A stretch of DNA of 64,000 nt, taken from Lingula anatina (Eukaryota > Brachiopoda > Lingulata > Lingulida > Lingulidae). This document shows positions 28,413-51,235 of this stretch, in pieces. The translations under genes and the position numbers were made by a program. The stretch covers positions 369,062 through 433,061 of the forward strand of contig NW_019775858.1 in assembly GCF_001039355.2 (NCBI RefSeq), given 5' to 3'. Positions within the stretch are counted from its first letter, which is position 1; every line of letters starts with the position of its first letter. The notes beneath the pieces were generated by a model that saw nothing but the letters and a program-made list of their open reading frames with translations, was not told the DNA's origin and ran no database searches.

Positions 28413-28833
28413 ACACGTCTTGTGCAGCGTGGATGGATGTGGAAAATATACAGCTTCATTTTAAATGGTGAAGATTACGACTGCGAGGTTGAGAATGTTG
28501 TGATTGAATCGAGTTGTACATATTGTTTTTAATTAATATTCCTATCTTTTGGAACTTTCAAATAAAATAATATCCTTTTCCTTAAAATTTTGAATTCATA
28601 TAACAAATTGATGTTAAAAATTGTTATCATTATCTTGTGATCTATTATACTTGTTTAAGACTTTCTTTCATTCAAAATTCGGATAAAAAATATGTAAGAT
28701 ATGGGAGAAAAACGTAGGCCTAATTAACCAATCATTTTTAAAAATCACCTTTTGTGCTATGGATATCATAGGCCTATTTAGACTTTACTACAAAAAAATA
28801 GAACAACAAATTTTTATGCTTCACATATGCTAT

Positions 28834-28839
28834 TTTATT
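28834..28839 (-). terminator. Polyadenylation signal of the GPx gene
   Basis: AATAAA on the minus strand, about 100 bases beyond the SECIS element. This places the end of the GPx transcript well before the ACO2 promoter. Confidence 0.5.
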
Positions 28840-28936
28840 TAATAATTGACATAAATAAAGAAAGAAGAAACAGTGGTCGCTGATCTCCATTGAGACGAGA
28901 TAGAATGCACTGAATATCACGAAAATGGTGATCATT

Positions 28937-28985
28937 ATCGGACCGAACCTCCTACTGGTTTAGTAGTTGACGGCTCGGTCTTCAT
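28937..28985 (-). promoter_or_regulatory. SECIS element of the GPx mRNA
   Basis: Read on the minus strand: ATGA at 28985-28982, helix GACCGAGCC (28980-28972) pairing with GGTTCGGTC (28949-28941; one G-U pair), the unpaired AA at 28968-28967, an apical CTACT/AGTAG stem with loop AAACC, and the 3' GA in CGAT (28940-28937). This is the AUGA...AA...GA architecture of a eukaryotic SECIS, apparently the form with an extra apical stem (form 2). It lies about 600 bases after the stop codon and recruits SBP2 and eEFSec to recode the UGA of the upstream GPx frame. Confidence 0.85.
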
Positions 28986-29417
28986 ATGGCAGCCAAAGTT
29001 TCTAGCTTTCAAGAGAATGCATTGGTACACATAAAAAGTCACGAATTTACACTATTACAAAGTTAATGGATTCATTACGCTCCTGAACATGTAGCATGAA
29101 GATAAAATACATTGCAAGTAACCAACTGTAAGATGACATTTCGCACCTGTCCCATGAAATCCGCTTGGGCAAGGGGAGCAAAGTCCGAACATAGTATTAA
29201 AATTTACAAGTTTAGGCTAATTTATTCAAAACGCAACACTTTCTTCTTTTTGATGCAAAATAATAAATAAAAAAATAAAGACAGAAATGAGGGATCTACA
29301 CCTTTCCTTAAGATACTATTTATTTTTTTATATTTTATTCTATTTTATATTCACGCCGAGTTCTAGGTTTTCAATTATCAGTTTTTATCACCGGGGTAGG
29401 CGTCTTCTACTATGTAA
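28986..29417. repeat. Inverted repeat, arm 1 (GPx 3'UTR)
   Basis: This stretch matches the reverse complement of 32776-33169 over nearly its whole length, with substitutions and an extra AT-rich segment near 29300-29340. It is the part of the GPx 3'UTR between the SECIS element and about 29417. Homology stops at the SECIS edge. Confidence 0.85.
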
Positions 29418-29585
29418 GTGTTTCAGTTAGAATAGGGATGCAAAATTATTTCCGGACAATGTGAGAGTTTCGTTGTATAGGTTATTATTGCTCACCATTG
29501 CTGGGCAACAAGTCTTCTATAACCCGATGATAGATAACGTCATTCCGAACAGAAGTCGACCCTTAATATTGACTCAGCGTTCATT

Positions 29586-31162
29586 TTAATGAATCTTCAG
29601 ACATATAGTTTGTACCAGACTGCAGTATGCCTTTTGCATTGTCTTTCCATTACTGGATGCTTGATCTCGTATCTCCATACGACCATTTCTCATATCTAGG
29701 GCTTCCTCTAGTGTCGAGATAAATTCTGCGTTGTCAGGATTTGTGCGAGGGTGGAAACGCTTTAAAGGAAAACCGCGGTGGTCCACGAGGAATTTTTCAA
29801 AGTTCCAACGTATGTCCTGGCTTCTTTTAGGTTGGTAAAAAAGCTTGTCGTCTGTCGCAAAATCTTCCACTGTGCTGTCACATCGAGTCTAAAAAAAGCA
29901 ATCCAAAATATCAAGTTAATGGTTGCATGCACGGTTAAAAATGTAATCTGCTTCCGTTTTCCTCCGCAAATCTGTACCAAGTAATATGTAAACCATATTT
30001 ACATCCGCCCTCCCCCTTTAACACAAAATAATCTATTGAAAAATGGGATAAATTAGGCATAATACAGTACAAAGTATAGAAAACAAGCTTCTTTGGGTCT
30101 CAGGGAGTATTTTCTCCTCTTTTTTTCTTTGCAGGACTGGGTTCTTAACAAACCACTTTGTTTCAGAAGATGTTGTCCAAAAATCCTTTCTTCCAATAAC
30201 ATCCACTATTTCATTTCTCAATTTGGGCACGTGTTATGCATATTTACCTTTAGATATGTGTACAGGGGATTTTCGTTTATTCCATTAACTTCAGTTTTCG
30301 TAAACATCTGGAAATTTGGAGTAAAGCCATGCCCAGGCCGCACTTCTTTGATTCCGTTCCAGATTTCTGTCGCGTTCCTACCAGGTTCTTGCTACAACAA
30401 ATAAACCATACTTGTGAAATATGATGCTTACAATTTCCAAGTATAGAATTTTTCCATTTAATTCATGTTTAATAGAGAATGGCTCTCTAGCACAAAATAC
30501 ATTTGATACTTGAAACTTACATGTAGCATAACTGCCAACATAACAGCGGTCGGTATACGTATTTCATAAACACAAGCGCTTTGAATTCATTGTAATTTAA
30601 GGCAATAAATGTGATTTTCAGGAAATTTGATTGAAGGATTTTGTGGAGAAAAAAATAAACACAAATTAATTTTTCTTCTAAAAAAATTACCATTCCAAAC
30701 TGGTTACACGGGAAGGCGAGTACAGTTAGTCCCAGAGGGCTGTATTTGGTTTGTAGTGCATTCAAACCGTGATACTGTGATGTCAAACCTCAGTAGGTAG
30801 CCACATTGACGATCAACAACACATTCCCACGGTACCTGAAGAAAATTTTAACGTTTTTTTTTAAAAAGCGCATGAGGTTGAAAGAACTGGACCACAACTA
30901 CCAGCCTAAAAAACTCTTTAAGGAGCATTAGTTTGAACGTTTTGAAAAGGCGAAAGAGAGAGAGAGAGAGAGAGAAACAATGAGAGAGAGAGAGAGTCAG
31001 CCTACTTCTTCACCTGGACAATGAAATCTCCTCTCCTGTCAACAGACTATTTTGCTTGAAAGCATATACAGTTTTGTCATCCTTACGACGACACAACTTC
31101 GGCGGCGACACAGCCCACACCCCAACTACTGCCGCTAGAAGCAGTAGCAGCGACGTCTCCAT
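29586..31162 (-). CDS. Secreted selenocysteine glutathione peroxidase (GPX3-like)
   Basis: Reduces hydrogen and lipid peroxides with thiols. Exons (minus): 31162-31014, 30835-30691, 30391-30248 and 29888-29586, with TAA at 29588-29586; 246 residues. The frame runs through a TGA at 30792-30790 in NVATY-Sec-GLT, where the family has selenocysteine; the SECIS at 28985-28937 supports recoding. Other catalytic residues are present: Gln in FPCNQFG and Trp-Asn in RWNFEKFL. The start [16 protein letters not shown] is a signal peptide, so the enzyme is probably extracellular, as in the GPX3/5/6 group. [14 protein letters not shown] and LYTYLK are family segments. The C-terminus continues about 30 residues past the usual end (after LEEALDMR). 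A naive frame finder splits this gene at the Sec codon. Upstream in the transcript's 5' region is a (GA)n run in the first intron. Confidence 0.93.
30790..30792 (-). other. UGA selenocysteine codon (residue 65) of GPx
   Basis: An in-frame TGA between the TAC and GGT codons of exon 2. All four exons keep phase only if it is read through, and the residues around it are the family's Sec site. Confidence 0.9.
30956..30996. repeat. (GA)n microsatellite
   Basis: GAGA runs interrupted by AAACAAT in intron 1 of the GPx gene. Confidence 0.9.
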
Positions 31163-32775
31163 CCCCAATAGTTCGACTTGTGCTCTCCGCTACACTCTGC
31201 AAAATCTCGTTTAAAAGTACAGTTTCAGTACAAACTAAGATTATTTGTGGGAAGACGAAAACTGTTGGTTGATTGGATGGGGTTTATTATGAAACTTACT
31301 AGCAACAGATTCCACAACCCTTTTTTTTCGCATCGCATTGTTGCACGTGACGATGCCCTGATTTCAAAATCAGCAAGCAATGCGTCTTAACAAGAACCAG
31401 TAGGCCCTATTGCTGTGTACAAGTAACAGCATCTTTACTCATAATAGGCAAAAAAAAACTTGTCCAGTGCTCCTTCAACAGAAATTAGACATGGCAAGAG
31501 AAAATGCAAAACAGCGTGACAAAATGAACAACCGTTTATTATAACTGTTGATACTTTTTGTAACTGTTTCCAGAACTCCTCCACGGGAGGCCCTCGCACT
31601 TTCATGTGGAAATTGCAACTGGAGCTACTTTATTGACATAACTTCAAAGAACACTGGAAACTACCTCTCTACTTTTATGCAGCGGAGAAACTACAATTAA
31701 CACAGTTTTTCCGCTTCGAGACTACATGATATATAGTTTCAGTTACTTGATATATAGCTTCAGTTACTTGACCTTGCACATTATCAAAGAGCACAGCTAA
31801 GGACTACAGCTGAACACATTTTAACCTCCAGACCCAAACGTCGATTTTAATAATTCTAAAAGCTAAAAATGATACCAGGCTTTTCATATTTTTCCATATA
31901 CGTGTTTAAGTGTCCCTCCCTAAGTTAAAGAGCTACATATGTACCCTGTTCTCAGGATACTCTCCCGTGGGCCCTCAAATGCAAAACGTGACAGAACCGA
32001 CCAATTTTTTTTTTTTTTTTTTTTTTTTTTGGTGTTTTGGAGGGAAAACGGTGACTATGATTCGGTTAGTCAAAATTCTCATTTCAAGAGGGGAATATTA
32101 GTATGATTTTTTTCAGAAACCGAAGATTGGGGGGGGGGGGTGTTATAACCCCTCTGACTCCTCCCTAAATCCGCTACAGATTAATCCACCAACCTGACTT
32201 TCAAACGCTTCCAGAAGCCCGACATTGATCCAACATCATCCTTACCATCAAGTTTCAATTAACACTCGCTTGTTATAATCCGATGGTTTAACTTCAAGCC
32301 GAGGTCTATCGCTGCACATCGCAATTTTTAACTGCAAATTAATACACATAGCTTTGGTGTGGGCTTTAGCAATCAATGGCTTTTCAAATTACCCTTACTG
32401 GTATATTGCATTTTCACTCGCAGTCCTTTAAAAGATTGATTTGGGATGTAATACATGTACATGTATGTATAATGTAATGATTATGTGAAGTTTCCGTTTT
32501 TAGATATCATAGCATCTACGTTAAATAATTGGCTAATTTTCACCATCCAAACTTTTAAACGTGTATTTATATATATATTAATTTGTTTGTTTATTTATTT
32601 GTTTATTTATAATGACCACTGGGTGAACTTTTTATCTTGCCTCTGCATGTTAATCTGAGTAGGCATACCAAAATTTTTAATCCTTTCTGTGTCAGCACTA
32701 TGAACATGGTCTTTGTCAATTTTGTATTTCTGATTACAACAATAAATGTACACGTGAACAATGTATTTTTTCGTG
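31163..32775. other. Intergenic between divergent GPx and PCYT2
   Basis: No gene is supported. It contains a T run at about 32007-32030, a G run near 32130, and AT-rich sequence. The promoters of GPx (minus) and PCYT2 (plus) should lie at its two sides. Confidence 0.5.
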
Positions 32776-33169
32776 TTACGTAGTAGAAGACGCCTACCCC
32801 GGTGATAAAAACTGATGAATGAAAACCCAGAACTCGGCGTGAATATAAAATAGAATAATGCGGATTCCTCCTTTCTGTCTTTATCTTTTTATTTATTATT
32901 TTGCATCAAAAAGAAGAAAGTGTTGCGTTTTGAATAAATTCGCCTAAACTTTTAAATTTTAAGACTATGTTCGGACTTTGCTCCCTTTGCCTATGCGGAT
33001 TTCAAGATACAGGTGCGAACTGTCATCTCACAGTTGGTTACTTGCAATGTATTCTATCTTCATGCTACGTGTTCAGGAGCGTAATGAATCCATTCACTTT
33101 GTAATATTGTAAATTCGTGACTTTTTATGTGTACCAATGCATTCCCAATCTAGAAACTTTGGCTGCCAT
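32776..33169. repeat. Inverted repeat, arm 2 (upstream of PCYT2)
   Basis: Reverse-complement copy of 28986-29417, for example TAGTAGAAGACGCCTACCCC here against GGGGTAGGCGTCTTCTACTA there. It ends about 95 bases before the PCYT2 start codon. No GPx coding exon or SECIS accompanies it. Confidence 0.85.
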
Positions 33170-33247
33170 TTCCGATTCCTGGTGAAAATTGCACTCGAGG
33201 ACTCCTGTGGGCCATCGTAAAAAAGTGTGTAGCTCCTCTTGGTTAAG

Positions 33248-33259
33248 AGGTCAAGGTCA
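33248..33259 (+). promoter_or_regulatory. Nuclear-receptor half-site pair before PCYT2 ATG
   Basis: Two AGGTCA half sites abut directly and contain TCAAGGTCA, the extended half site bound by ERR/NR5A-type receptors. The start codon region AAGATGGCGG, four bases on, also matches a YY1 site, common at animal transcription starts. Function is inferred from motifs. Confidence 0.4.
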
Positions 33260-33262
33260 AAG

Positions 33263-39557
<6,295 letters not shown>

Positions 39558-41928
39558 TGTGAAACCTTTGAATTGTGATCTTCCATAAATGTTTTTTGAA
39601 CAGTTTAAAACTGTTTGGTGCCAAACTGTTATATATACCATTTGAGCTAAAGTGGATCAAAAACATTGGCATTTCTATTGTCTTATATATGTATGTGTAA
39701 ACCTTGAAATGTGTTGGTGATGTATTATTATGCATGTATATTCTAAATGTTGGGATTTTACCAGCAGTGGTTGATTAGTGGTGTATAACTTACTTTTGAT
39801 TTAGATTTTGTAAATTTTTGCCGTTTATGTTTTTAAAAATTTTTTATATAATTTTAGACTTAGTGAAAGATATGTAATCAGAATTTCAAATCCATAATTG
39901 CTGTGACAAAATGAGTGTTATTACACTTTTAAGAAGTGCAAGAAGTTGCTGGATACAGTAAAATTCCATGAAATGGATGTGTAACCCTGCATTGGTCCAT
40001 TACTAACCAAATTGCTGTGCCAATGTTTCTGTGCAATTAAGAATTTGTATTTCTTATTAGTCATTTATAAATATCCTGTGAATTTAGTCTGAAAAAAAGA
40101 GAATTAATACATGGTCATCTTTGGTGGTGGCAATACATGTATGCAGAATTTATGTGGGAAGAGGAACCTAGTCAACAGTAAGGTTTCTTTTAAATATCCC
40201 TGCATTGATTTTAAAGCCTGAAATTACTTCTTATTATGTGTAATGTTTAAGTAATTTTAAGATCATTTAATTTAGTCGGTTCTGTCATTGTCTGTTTATC
40301 AATATTGCATGTGTAGATATGTATTTGTGGGTATGGGCCTTATGGTGAGAAACAATACCATCACAAAAAGGGAAGTTAGTAGGTGGTTAAAGAAGTAAAA
40401 TGATACTGATTTGCTATATTTCACATTTGAATTAATGGATCATTTGGTTGCTTTTTTAAAGAACAGTTCAACACATGTTCACAAACTTTGTATTCATATT
40501 AAACCATAAACTTTTTGTTTAGTTTATATGGTTTACAATAAACTTTTGATAATCATTTTGCTAAGATTTTTATAATAATGAATGTGAAAACAATCATTTT
40601 CATCTTATCTTTAAGCCTGCTGCACATGGGAGTTGTCTTGTTTATGGAAAGTTTATTTGTGGCACTTGCCCTAAGGGGAAAGCTCTCTGGTGTGGTGTGA
40701 TTATTCACCTTTTGAGGTGGTCAATATCTGTTGATTTTTTTTAATGTCAGGTCTTCAGACTTTAAAATTGGGGATAAAATAGAAGTGTCAATGTCTAGAA
40801 TCACCAATAAATTAAATCAAACAGGTAAACATAACTAGACAGAAACCAATGCAGTTTCTCTTTTATCCATGTGAGATGAAAATATCAAACAGGACACATA
40901 CTGGCTACAGCACCTCAAAAGGTGAAGTCATTTGTTAATAACTGTAAGGTTAAGGTAAGCCCCACAAATGAACTTTTCTGTAAGCAGAATGCTCCAGATT
41001 TGGAGGGCTTTATGTCACTGATAATATCTGGCAATAACTCTTGCCTGGTACAAATTGCAACTCGGAATATAATTGTAGATTAGCATGTAAAAAAAGGAAA
41101 AACCCCTGTCAGTTGGACAGATCATTAGCATCTTGTCATTGAGTGTGTTTATTTGCCACATTTGTACAAGATTACAGTTGCAAAATTCCATAGATCAAAA
41201 CTACAGCTGTAAGGTCTTTATCTATGGATTTCTTGAGCTTGGAACAAAAATGCTTTGAAAGTTAAAAAGTGTTAAAATGTTTTATTTTGTAACAATTCAT
41301 TAATAGCATGATTTATGAAATGTAGCCAGAAAACTCAAAGTTTGTTTTCTTGCAAGCATAGACATAAACAGTACACACATGAACAAAAATTCCCTCAAAT
41401 TTGTAAGGCTACATAATTCAACAAAACTTGAGCAAATGATCAATGAGTGATTTGGCTGGTATGAACAAAACCTTCCTTGTCATGATTTGTTGTTTAAAAA
41501 AATGCAGCAGTATACTCTGTTAACATAAGATTTTGGTGCATATTGACAATAAACATTGACATTTACATCCTACTTGCACATAAAATGTCACATCCCTCCT
41601 AAAAAAAGTAGCTGGCCCAAATTGTACTTTAAAACAAATGGTGACAGCATCTGGGTATATGGGTATGCATATGCATCATACGTAAATTATATTAAATTAA
41701 GAGTACTTCAATACAAGTACAACCTGTCAAAAAGTAACACAGTTTTCACCATGCAAAACATCACTGTTGATTGCAGTAAAAGATCAAAGACAGAGATTGT
41801 CATAGAAGAATAATGTCACAATATCAATTGCATCTCACACTAGCAAAGAGGCAATCCACTGCATAAGTCCATTTTTATAGAAGGCAAGGGTTCATGAATA
41901 AGTTGGTAGGTGCTTTTTTCCAAATTCC
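39558..41928. other. PCYT2 3'UTR and intergenic
   Basis: No further gene is seen. AATAAA at 40537-40542 is a plausible PCYT2 polyadenylation signal, giving a 3'UTR of about 1 kb; other AATAAA-like words occur near 40805. The far part should be the 3'UTR of the convergent small gene. Confidence 0.45.
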
Positions 41929-43785
41929 TCACCACTGGCTTATGTAGTCAGTTGACTGAAAGAAGAATAGACATCAGGATATTTTTATATTTCAGTCAAA
42001 AAAAGTAAAAGTATGAATATGCAAAATGGTTTAATAATTCCATTTTTATATAAATAGCCAAGAAATATAAATCCAGAATTTTGAATGCATTAATATTAGG
42101 AAAAGAACTGATAGTATCTGAATCAAAATAGTACGTCAGTTTGCCAAACTGAGTGCAGAGTTATCTTCTAGCCAGGCATGATAGCTTGAAATACTATGTT
42201 ATGGGAATCATAGGACAGATTTTATTATTTATGTACAGAACAAAAATGCCTTTCAATTCTTCAGAGAAAATGAAGGACACTTACTGAGTATCTGAAAGGT
42301 ATCTTTGCAGAATATTCTTGAGCCATCATCCTGCTGTGTTCTTTCCTTCTTCTCCTAAAACATGTGAATAAATAAATATGTTAATGGAGTCAAAAATTTA
42401 AATTAATGCTTACTTAAGAGTAGCCAGAAATAGTTCAGTCTGGCAAATTGAGGGTATTCACTTTAAAGATTTCTATGAGCAGGGGAAAATATTATCATTG
42501 TCAAGGTGTCCAATATATGAAAACTATGATCTACATGTATATTATTAAGCTTATTTATTCATAGTCATAGTACTATTCAATTAAAAAAATAGGTTAGTCT
42601 AACTAACATGTCCTCTGATTCCCTGGTGTGCTTTACTGGACTTGATTGCCTCTGAGTGGCTTGAAGTTGTTGTTCATAGCTGCTCATAGGACGTCCTGCA
42701 TAACCTCCCTGTTGGAAATGGTTTTGGACACGCTGGGCAGCAGCAGCTTCCTGGAGCATGAATAAAATATTATTAGCTGAGGGAGACTTAAAAAATGTAA
42801 TATAAATACTACTACTACTACTTATGAATAATAATTATAACCAGCATAAAGTATCCTGTACAAAATCACAGAAAAGTCATTTGTGTCTAACAGTCTTACT
42901 ATAATAAATAGATGAAGGTATAATAAGTAAAGCAAAGTAAAAATGATTAATAATTATTTGAAAAATATAGAAAAAAATTGCTGGTATCAAAAATGTTCTA
43001 CATATGTTAAAATTTTGAGTAAAATAATTGACAGTATATGAATCAAACAGTATGTTAGTTTGCCAAACTAACTGTCTGAGCTATCATCAAGCCGTGTTTG
43101 TTTGATTTTTTCCGTCTGACATAAAGCACAAAATGTTCACTTAAATTGCCACAAGTTACAAATTCCCAAAAAGCAATTAGGCATTGATGGTTTTTGTTGA
43201 CCAGCTACTGAATTTGCCAACTCTTGTTAATATTTGCATGATTCAAATAGAAAATTTTCCACAAATATACAGCATAAAAACAGCAGTGCTATTCTATTGA
43301 TGTAAACTTCAATAGGAAGACTGGTACATGGTAACAATCAATATAAAAATTTGTTAACCAACAACAAAGGGGTGAAAATCAATTATTTTCATACATAACT
43401 TATGCATGGTATAAATTCTTGATGCTGTGATGCTTATTATACCATTGAAAAGTCAATAGACTTTATTACTTCAAGGTACTTTTTTTTCTAACTTTGCTCT
43501 GAAATAGTGCTCAAACTATCTGGGGTTTTAGTGATCCCCCAAACCAGAAGTTTTGAAGTCAACTTTAATTGTTCAAATTATCCGAATACTGAGGTCATAG
43601 TGTCTCAATTTTGCTTCATTTTACCATGACAAATGTCAAAAGAATCAAAGTGATGCAGATTGTAGGAAGTACAGGTATATCCGAGTTGAACCTACCTCTG
43701 ATTGTTTTTGAAAGTACGCATTTCGGAACAGAAAACGTTCTCGTCTGCGTGCTTCATTATGCTCATTAATCCCTGATGCTGCCAT
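41929..43785 (-). CDS. Small unrecognised protein, 109 residues, 4 exons
   Basis: Exons (minus): 43785-43696, 42750-42608, 42354-42285 and 41955-41929, with TGA at 41931-41929; GT-AG introns and phases agree (330 bases). The product begins MAASGINEHNEARRRERFLF, continues with a Gln- and Ala-rich middle (EAAAAQRVQNHFQQGGYAG) and a basic segment (RRRKEHSRMMAQEYSAKIPF), and ends in STDYISQW. There is no signal peptide or membrane helix. The same four exons are intact at 53608-55466. It is convergent with PCYT2. The family was not identified. Confidence 0.75.
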
Positions 43786-45950
43786 AATGAAGCCTGTGGA
43801 AGGAAGAAATTAGTTTTAAAATTGATAAGAGAATACAATGTATAATATTTGCGCGAATGCTTGTCGACTCTCGAACCTGTGAAGAATATATCGATATCTA
43901 TGTTTTTTGTTTAATTTTGCTGGATTTCACGTATGAATAAAAAATAGTTTGTAACCTTAGGTCATAAAGGATGCATTTTTTAACTATTTTATAATTGACT
44001 TATGTATAAAGCTTGTAAATGCTGGAAAATTAGATACGTGTTACCTACCGCAAGCGATGGAGTTTTATGGTGTTGGTTGCCTAGCACGCAGGCTGTGGCC
44101 TTTGACCTTAGATCGATAAATATCAATCTCCATTGAGTAAAGAGTTCCCAATCAAGATCAAAACCGCGAAAGAATGACACGTTGGTGTCAGCTAGTTTCT
44201 TCAAATTAAGTCGTGTTTAAATGTTTTTTTAGCAAATGTATGCCGTGTCTGCATGTCATATTTTGGATCCTAGACTCGCGTCGACGCTTTAGCTGTACTG
44301 TCTGTGAAAAGGATCGAACGACAGACGGCAATATTATTTATTTTTTAACATATACTTTTTAACGAGTAAAGCTGCTTTATTTTGGGGTTGCCCCTTTTAT
44401 TTATTTATTCATTTATATTTATTAATATTTTTTTTGGGGGGGGAGGGGGGGAGTGGGTGGTGTGTGGGTGAGGAATAACCCACGTACACAATTTGGGCGA
44501 ATTTTTAACTGGTAAGCATGGAAACAACTTTTTTCCTCTTGGGATTAGTCTTAAAGTTTTTCCACTAATCAATGCATTTTTTTCCATTTGGAAAAATTAA
44601 GAGTGAAACAAATTAGAATTCATCAAAATAAGGGTCAGCCACATTTTTAAATAAAAGTTTATCAATTTTGTCTGGCCTTAGTAACAAAACTACTACATGT
44701 TTATATACTTTGCATTTGATTCAATACGCATTCACCAAAATTTTGAATTTTCATTGATGGAATTCACTACCTTCGTATCTAGAATTGAGTGTTACTTTAA
44801 AAGCTGAAATAATTGTTCCATTAGATCACCAAAAGTTAAGTTTATAAAGCTGTGTTTTTTATTTTTTTAATTTTTTCCATTTTGGATTTTGTTGATTAAT
44901 TTTTCAGTAATTTTAACACATTTGTTAATAGGTTGAAAAGTTTCATTTTAACCTGGATGATGTCGCTTTTTCTTATATGAGAAGAATTTGAAATGCTGAG
45001 TTCATTAACAAAAATGTGATTGTGAGTAGCACCAACTTAAAGGAATTATTATTATAATTTTTTTTATTATTATTATTATTATTATTTTACCAATAGATTA
45101 TTAGGCCCATACTGTGGGCTATAGCCAAAGATGGGTGGGGTGTGTGGTTGTTTGGAACATACTGCCCTTTTGCCAGGGAAAAGTCCAGTCTGTATCAAAA
45201 TTTGATCTACAGTGGCTTGTTATGAATACATGTAGGGAGCATTCCCATAAACCTATCATACTAGCAGGTTCGATCTAATACCCTGTTTACACTACAGTCA
45301 TTTATTTGAATAAATAGCAAATTAGGTCCCATTTCAAATAATTGCAGTAGTCTGAACACGGGAGTATTTTTGTTAAGTGATTTCTCAAAATCCTACTAGC
45401 ATGTTAGATTTTCTTCAGTGATTTGAACAATTTACCAGAAGTGACACCTGTTTAGATCTTACTGGGCATGTGGACAGAAGAGTGCGGGTATCTATGAACA
45501 CTTGTTTATCACTTTAGTGATTGCACCAAGCAAATCGTATTTTTTCACCAGAAATCTGAATTTGAAAAATCTGGATTTATCAGATGGCAGTGTGAACGGG
45601 GTATAACTGTGCAGGGATTCTCGTTAAATTGCAATCAGTGTGAGTTGCTTAAATGTCTGGCAGGCCAACTCAAGCTGCTGATAACATTGAAATCACTTAA
45701 GTGAGAAGCCCTGCAGAGCTAGATTGGTCCAGCTAGTATGATCAGTTTATGGGAACGCAGTCATAGATCTCATGTTAAAAGGGTAGACTTTTTTCTGAAA
45801 AAAAAAAAAAAACAACTTTGAAACTGAGCAATGGCTACATGTCTGCTTATTGGCTTAATTATTTTGATATTATGTTCTCAAGTCAATGGATTCCTCAGTA
45901 GTGGCAGTATCATGGGGCAGATAAGGACTACCTGAGGGTCTGGGTCTTTA
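43786..45950. other. Non-coding, upstream of the small gene
   Basis: Probable promoter side of the 109-residue gene. A poly-G-rich run lies at about 44432-44460 and a (TTA)n run at about 45046-45088. Compared with the other copy, this stretch differs near 44255-44270 and has about 45 extra bases near 45671-45720. No gene is seen. Confidence 0.5.
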
Positions 45951-45951
45951 N
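45951..45951. other. Single-N contig junction
   Basis: One N separates the end of block copy A from the start of block copy B. Similar single Ns occur at 10179, 24021 and 25014. Confidence 0.95.
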
Positions 45952-46803
45952 CACCAGAAGATTCCACAGTTTTTAGCTAAAAACCTGTGACCACTAACCA
46001 GCAGTGATCACTCAACTGCAGCAGAGCAGCCTGTAAATGGGCCTTTGGCTCAAATTGCTTGTGACCAATTAAGACAATTAGGGCTCTATGTAAATCTAAT
46101 GACCCGGAAACAAAACCAAAATGGCGACCGCACAAGCACATGGCTGGGATGGCTTCTGTGCAGATCATGTACTATAAATATTGCGCATCAAATAAACTAT
46201 GCTTCGCATGGTTCAATTTTCATGATTTTTCGCCATTATATTGCAAATTTCATGAACTTTACATGGCATTAATTACAAAAATTTCCATGCAGTACTTATC
46301 TGAAATTTCAAACATTTCGTCGAGGCAAAACTTACAAACGGCTCATTGACTGTCATCTGCCACCTGTGAGCAGGCTGTTAACAGCTTTCCCCAGCACTAC
46401 GGTTGGATAGGTTCTACTATAGCGCCCTTAGCGGATTGTGATATACCTACTTTTGATCGTTACTGCAGTAGATAATTTCTTTACCGTATATCATAGAGAG
46501 AATGAAACGAAACGCAGAGGTACGTTGCGCAAATGTCTTTGAAACTGGTTCTTTCTAATTCAGCTATTTCACTGGACATGCAATTTTACACTTAGATAGC
46601 TACACATCTGAGTTTGAATAAACCGTTTAAATTTTTATCTCATTTAGATCAAAAGTAATTCAAGTTTAGTGACACAATGTCTGTCATGTTTTTCAGATAT
46701 CAAATTCAAAAATGAGTCAAAGTTGCCCCACTTGATTTTCACTCCCCTAAATAATGCCATAGGAACTTGAAATGTATCATTAAGTAAAGCAGCTAGGCAT
46801 GAA

Positions 46804-46842
46804 CCAGGGAATTATATTGTAGACTACGATATAATTCCCTGG
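46804..46842. repeat. Second copy of the 39-base palindrome
   Basis: Identical to 34503-34541, in the same intron of the second block copy. Confidence 0.8.
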
Positions 46843-47203
46843 CATAAACATACAGCTAAGATTTGATTCTAGGATTTTTGTTTGTCCTTACAGATTTTTA
46901 TTTACAACCTCTCTGAGATGGTCAGAATAATGTCCATGTGGTAGTACTAGCTGTTCTTAGTCATATTCCAATACAGTTTCAGTTCCCAAAGTAGTAGTTG
47001 CAAAGCAGCATGCAATAAAAAATGAATAGATGTCTGATACTCTGGGGGCACTTTTTATGGCTGTTTATGTGTATTACCGTATGTGCTCCCTACTTTGAGT
47101 CACTGGAGTGCTTAATGTTTAACTTCACAGTTTGTTCTCTTGAAATATACAGTACATTTAAGATGTGAAAAATGAAATTGAAGAAGAAAAAGGTAGCAAA
47201 TGA

Positions 47204-51235
<4,032 letters not shown>

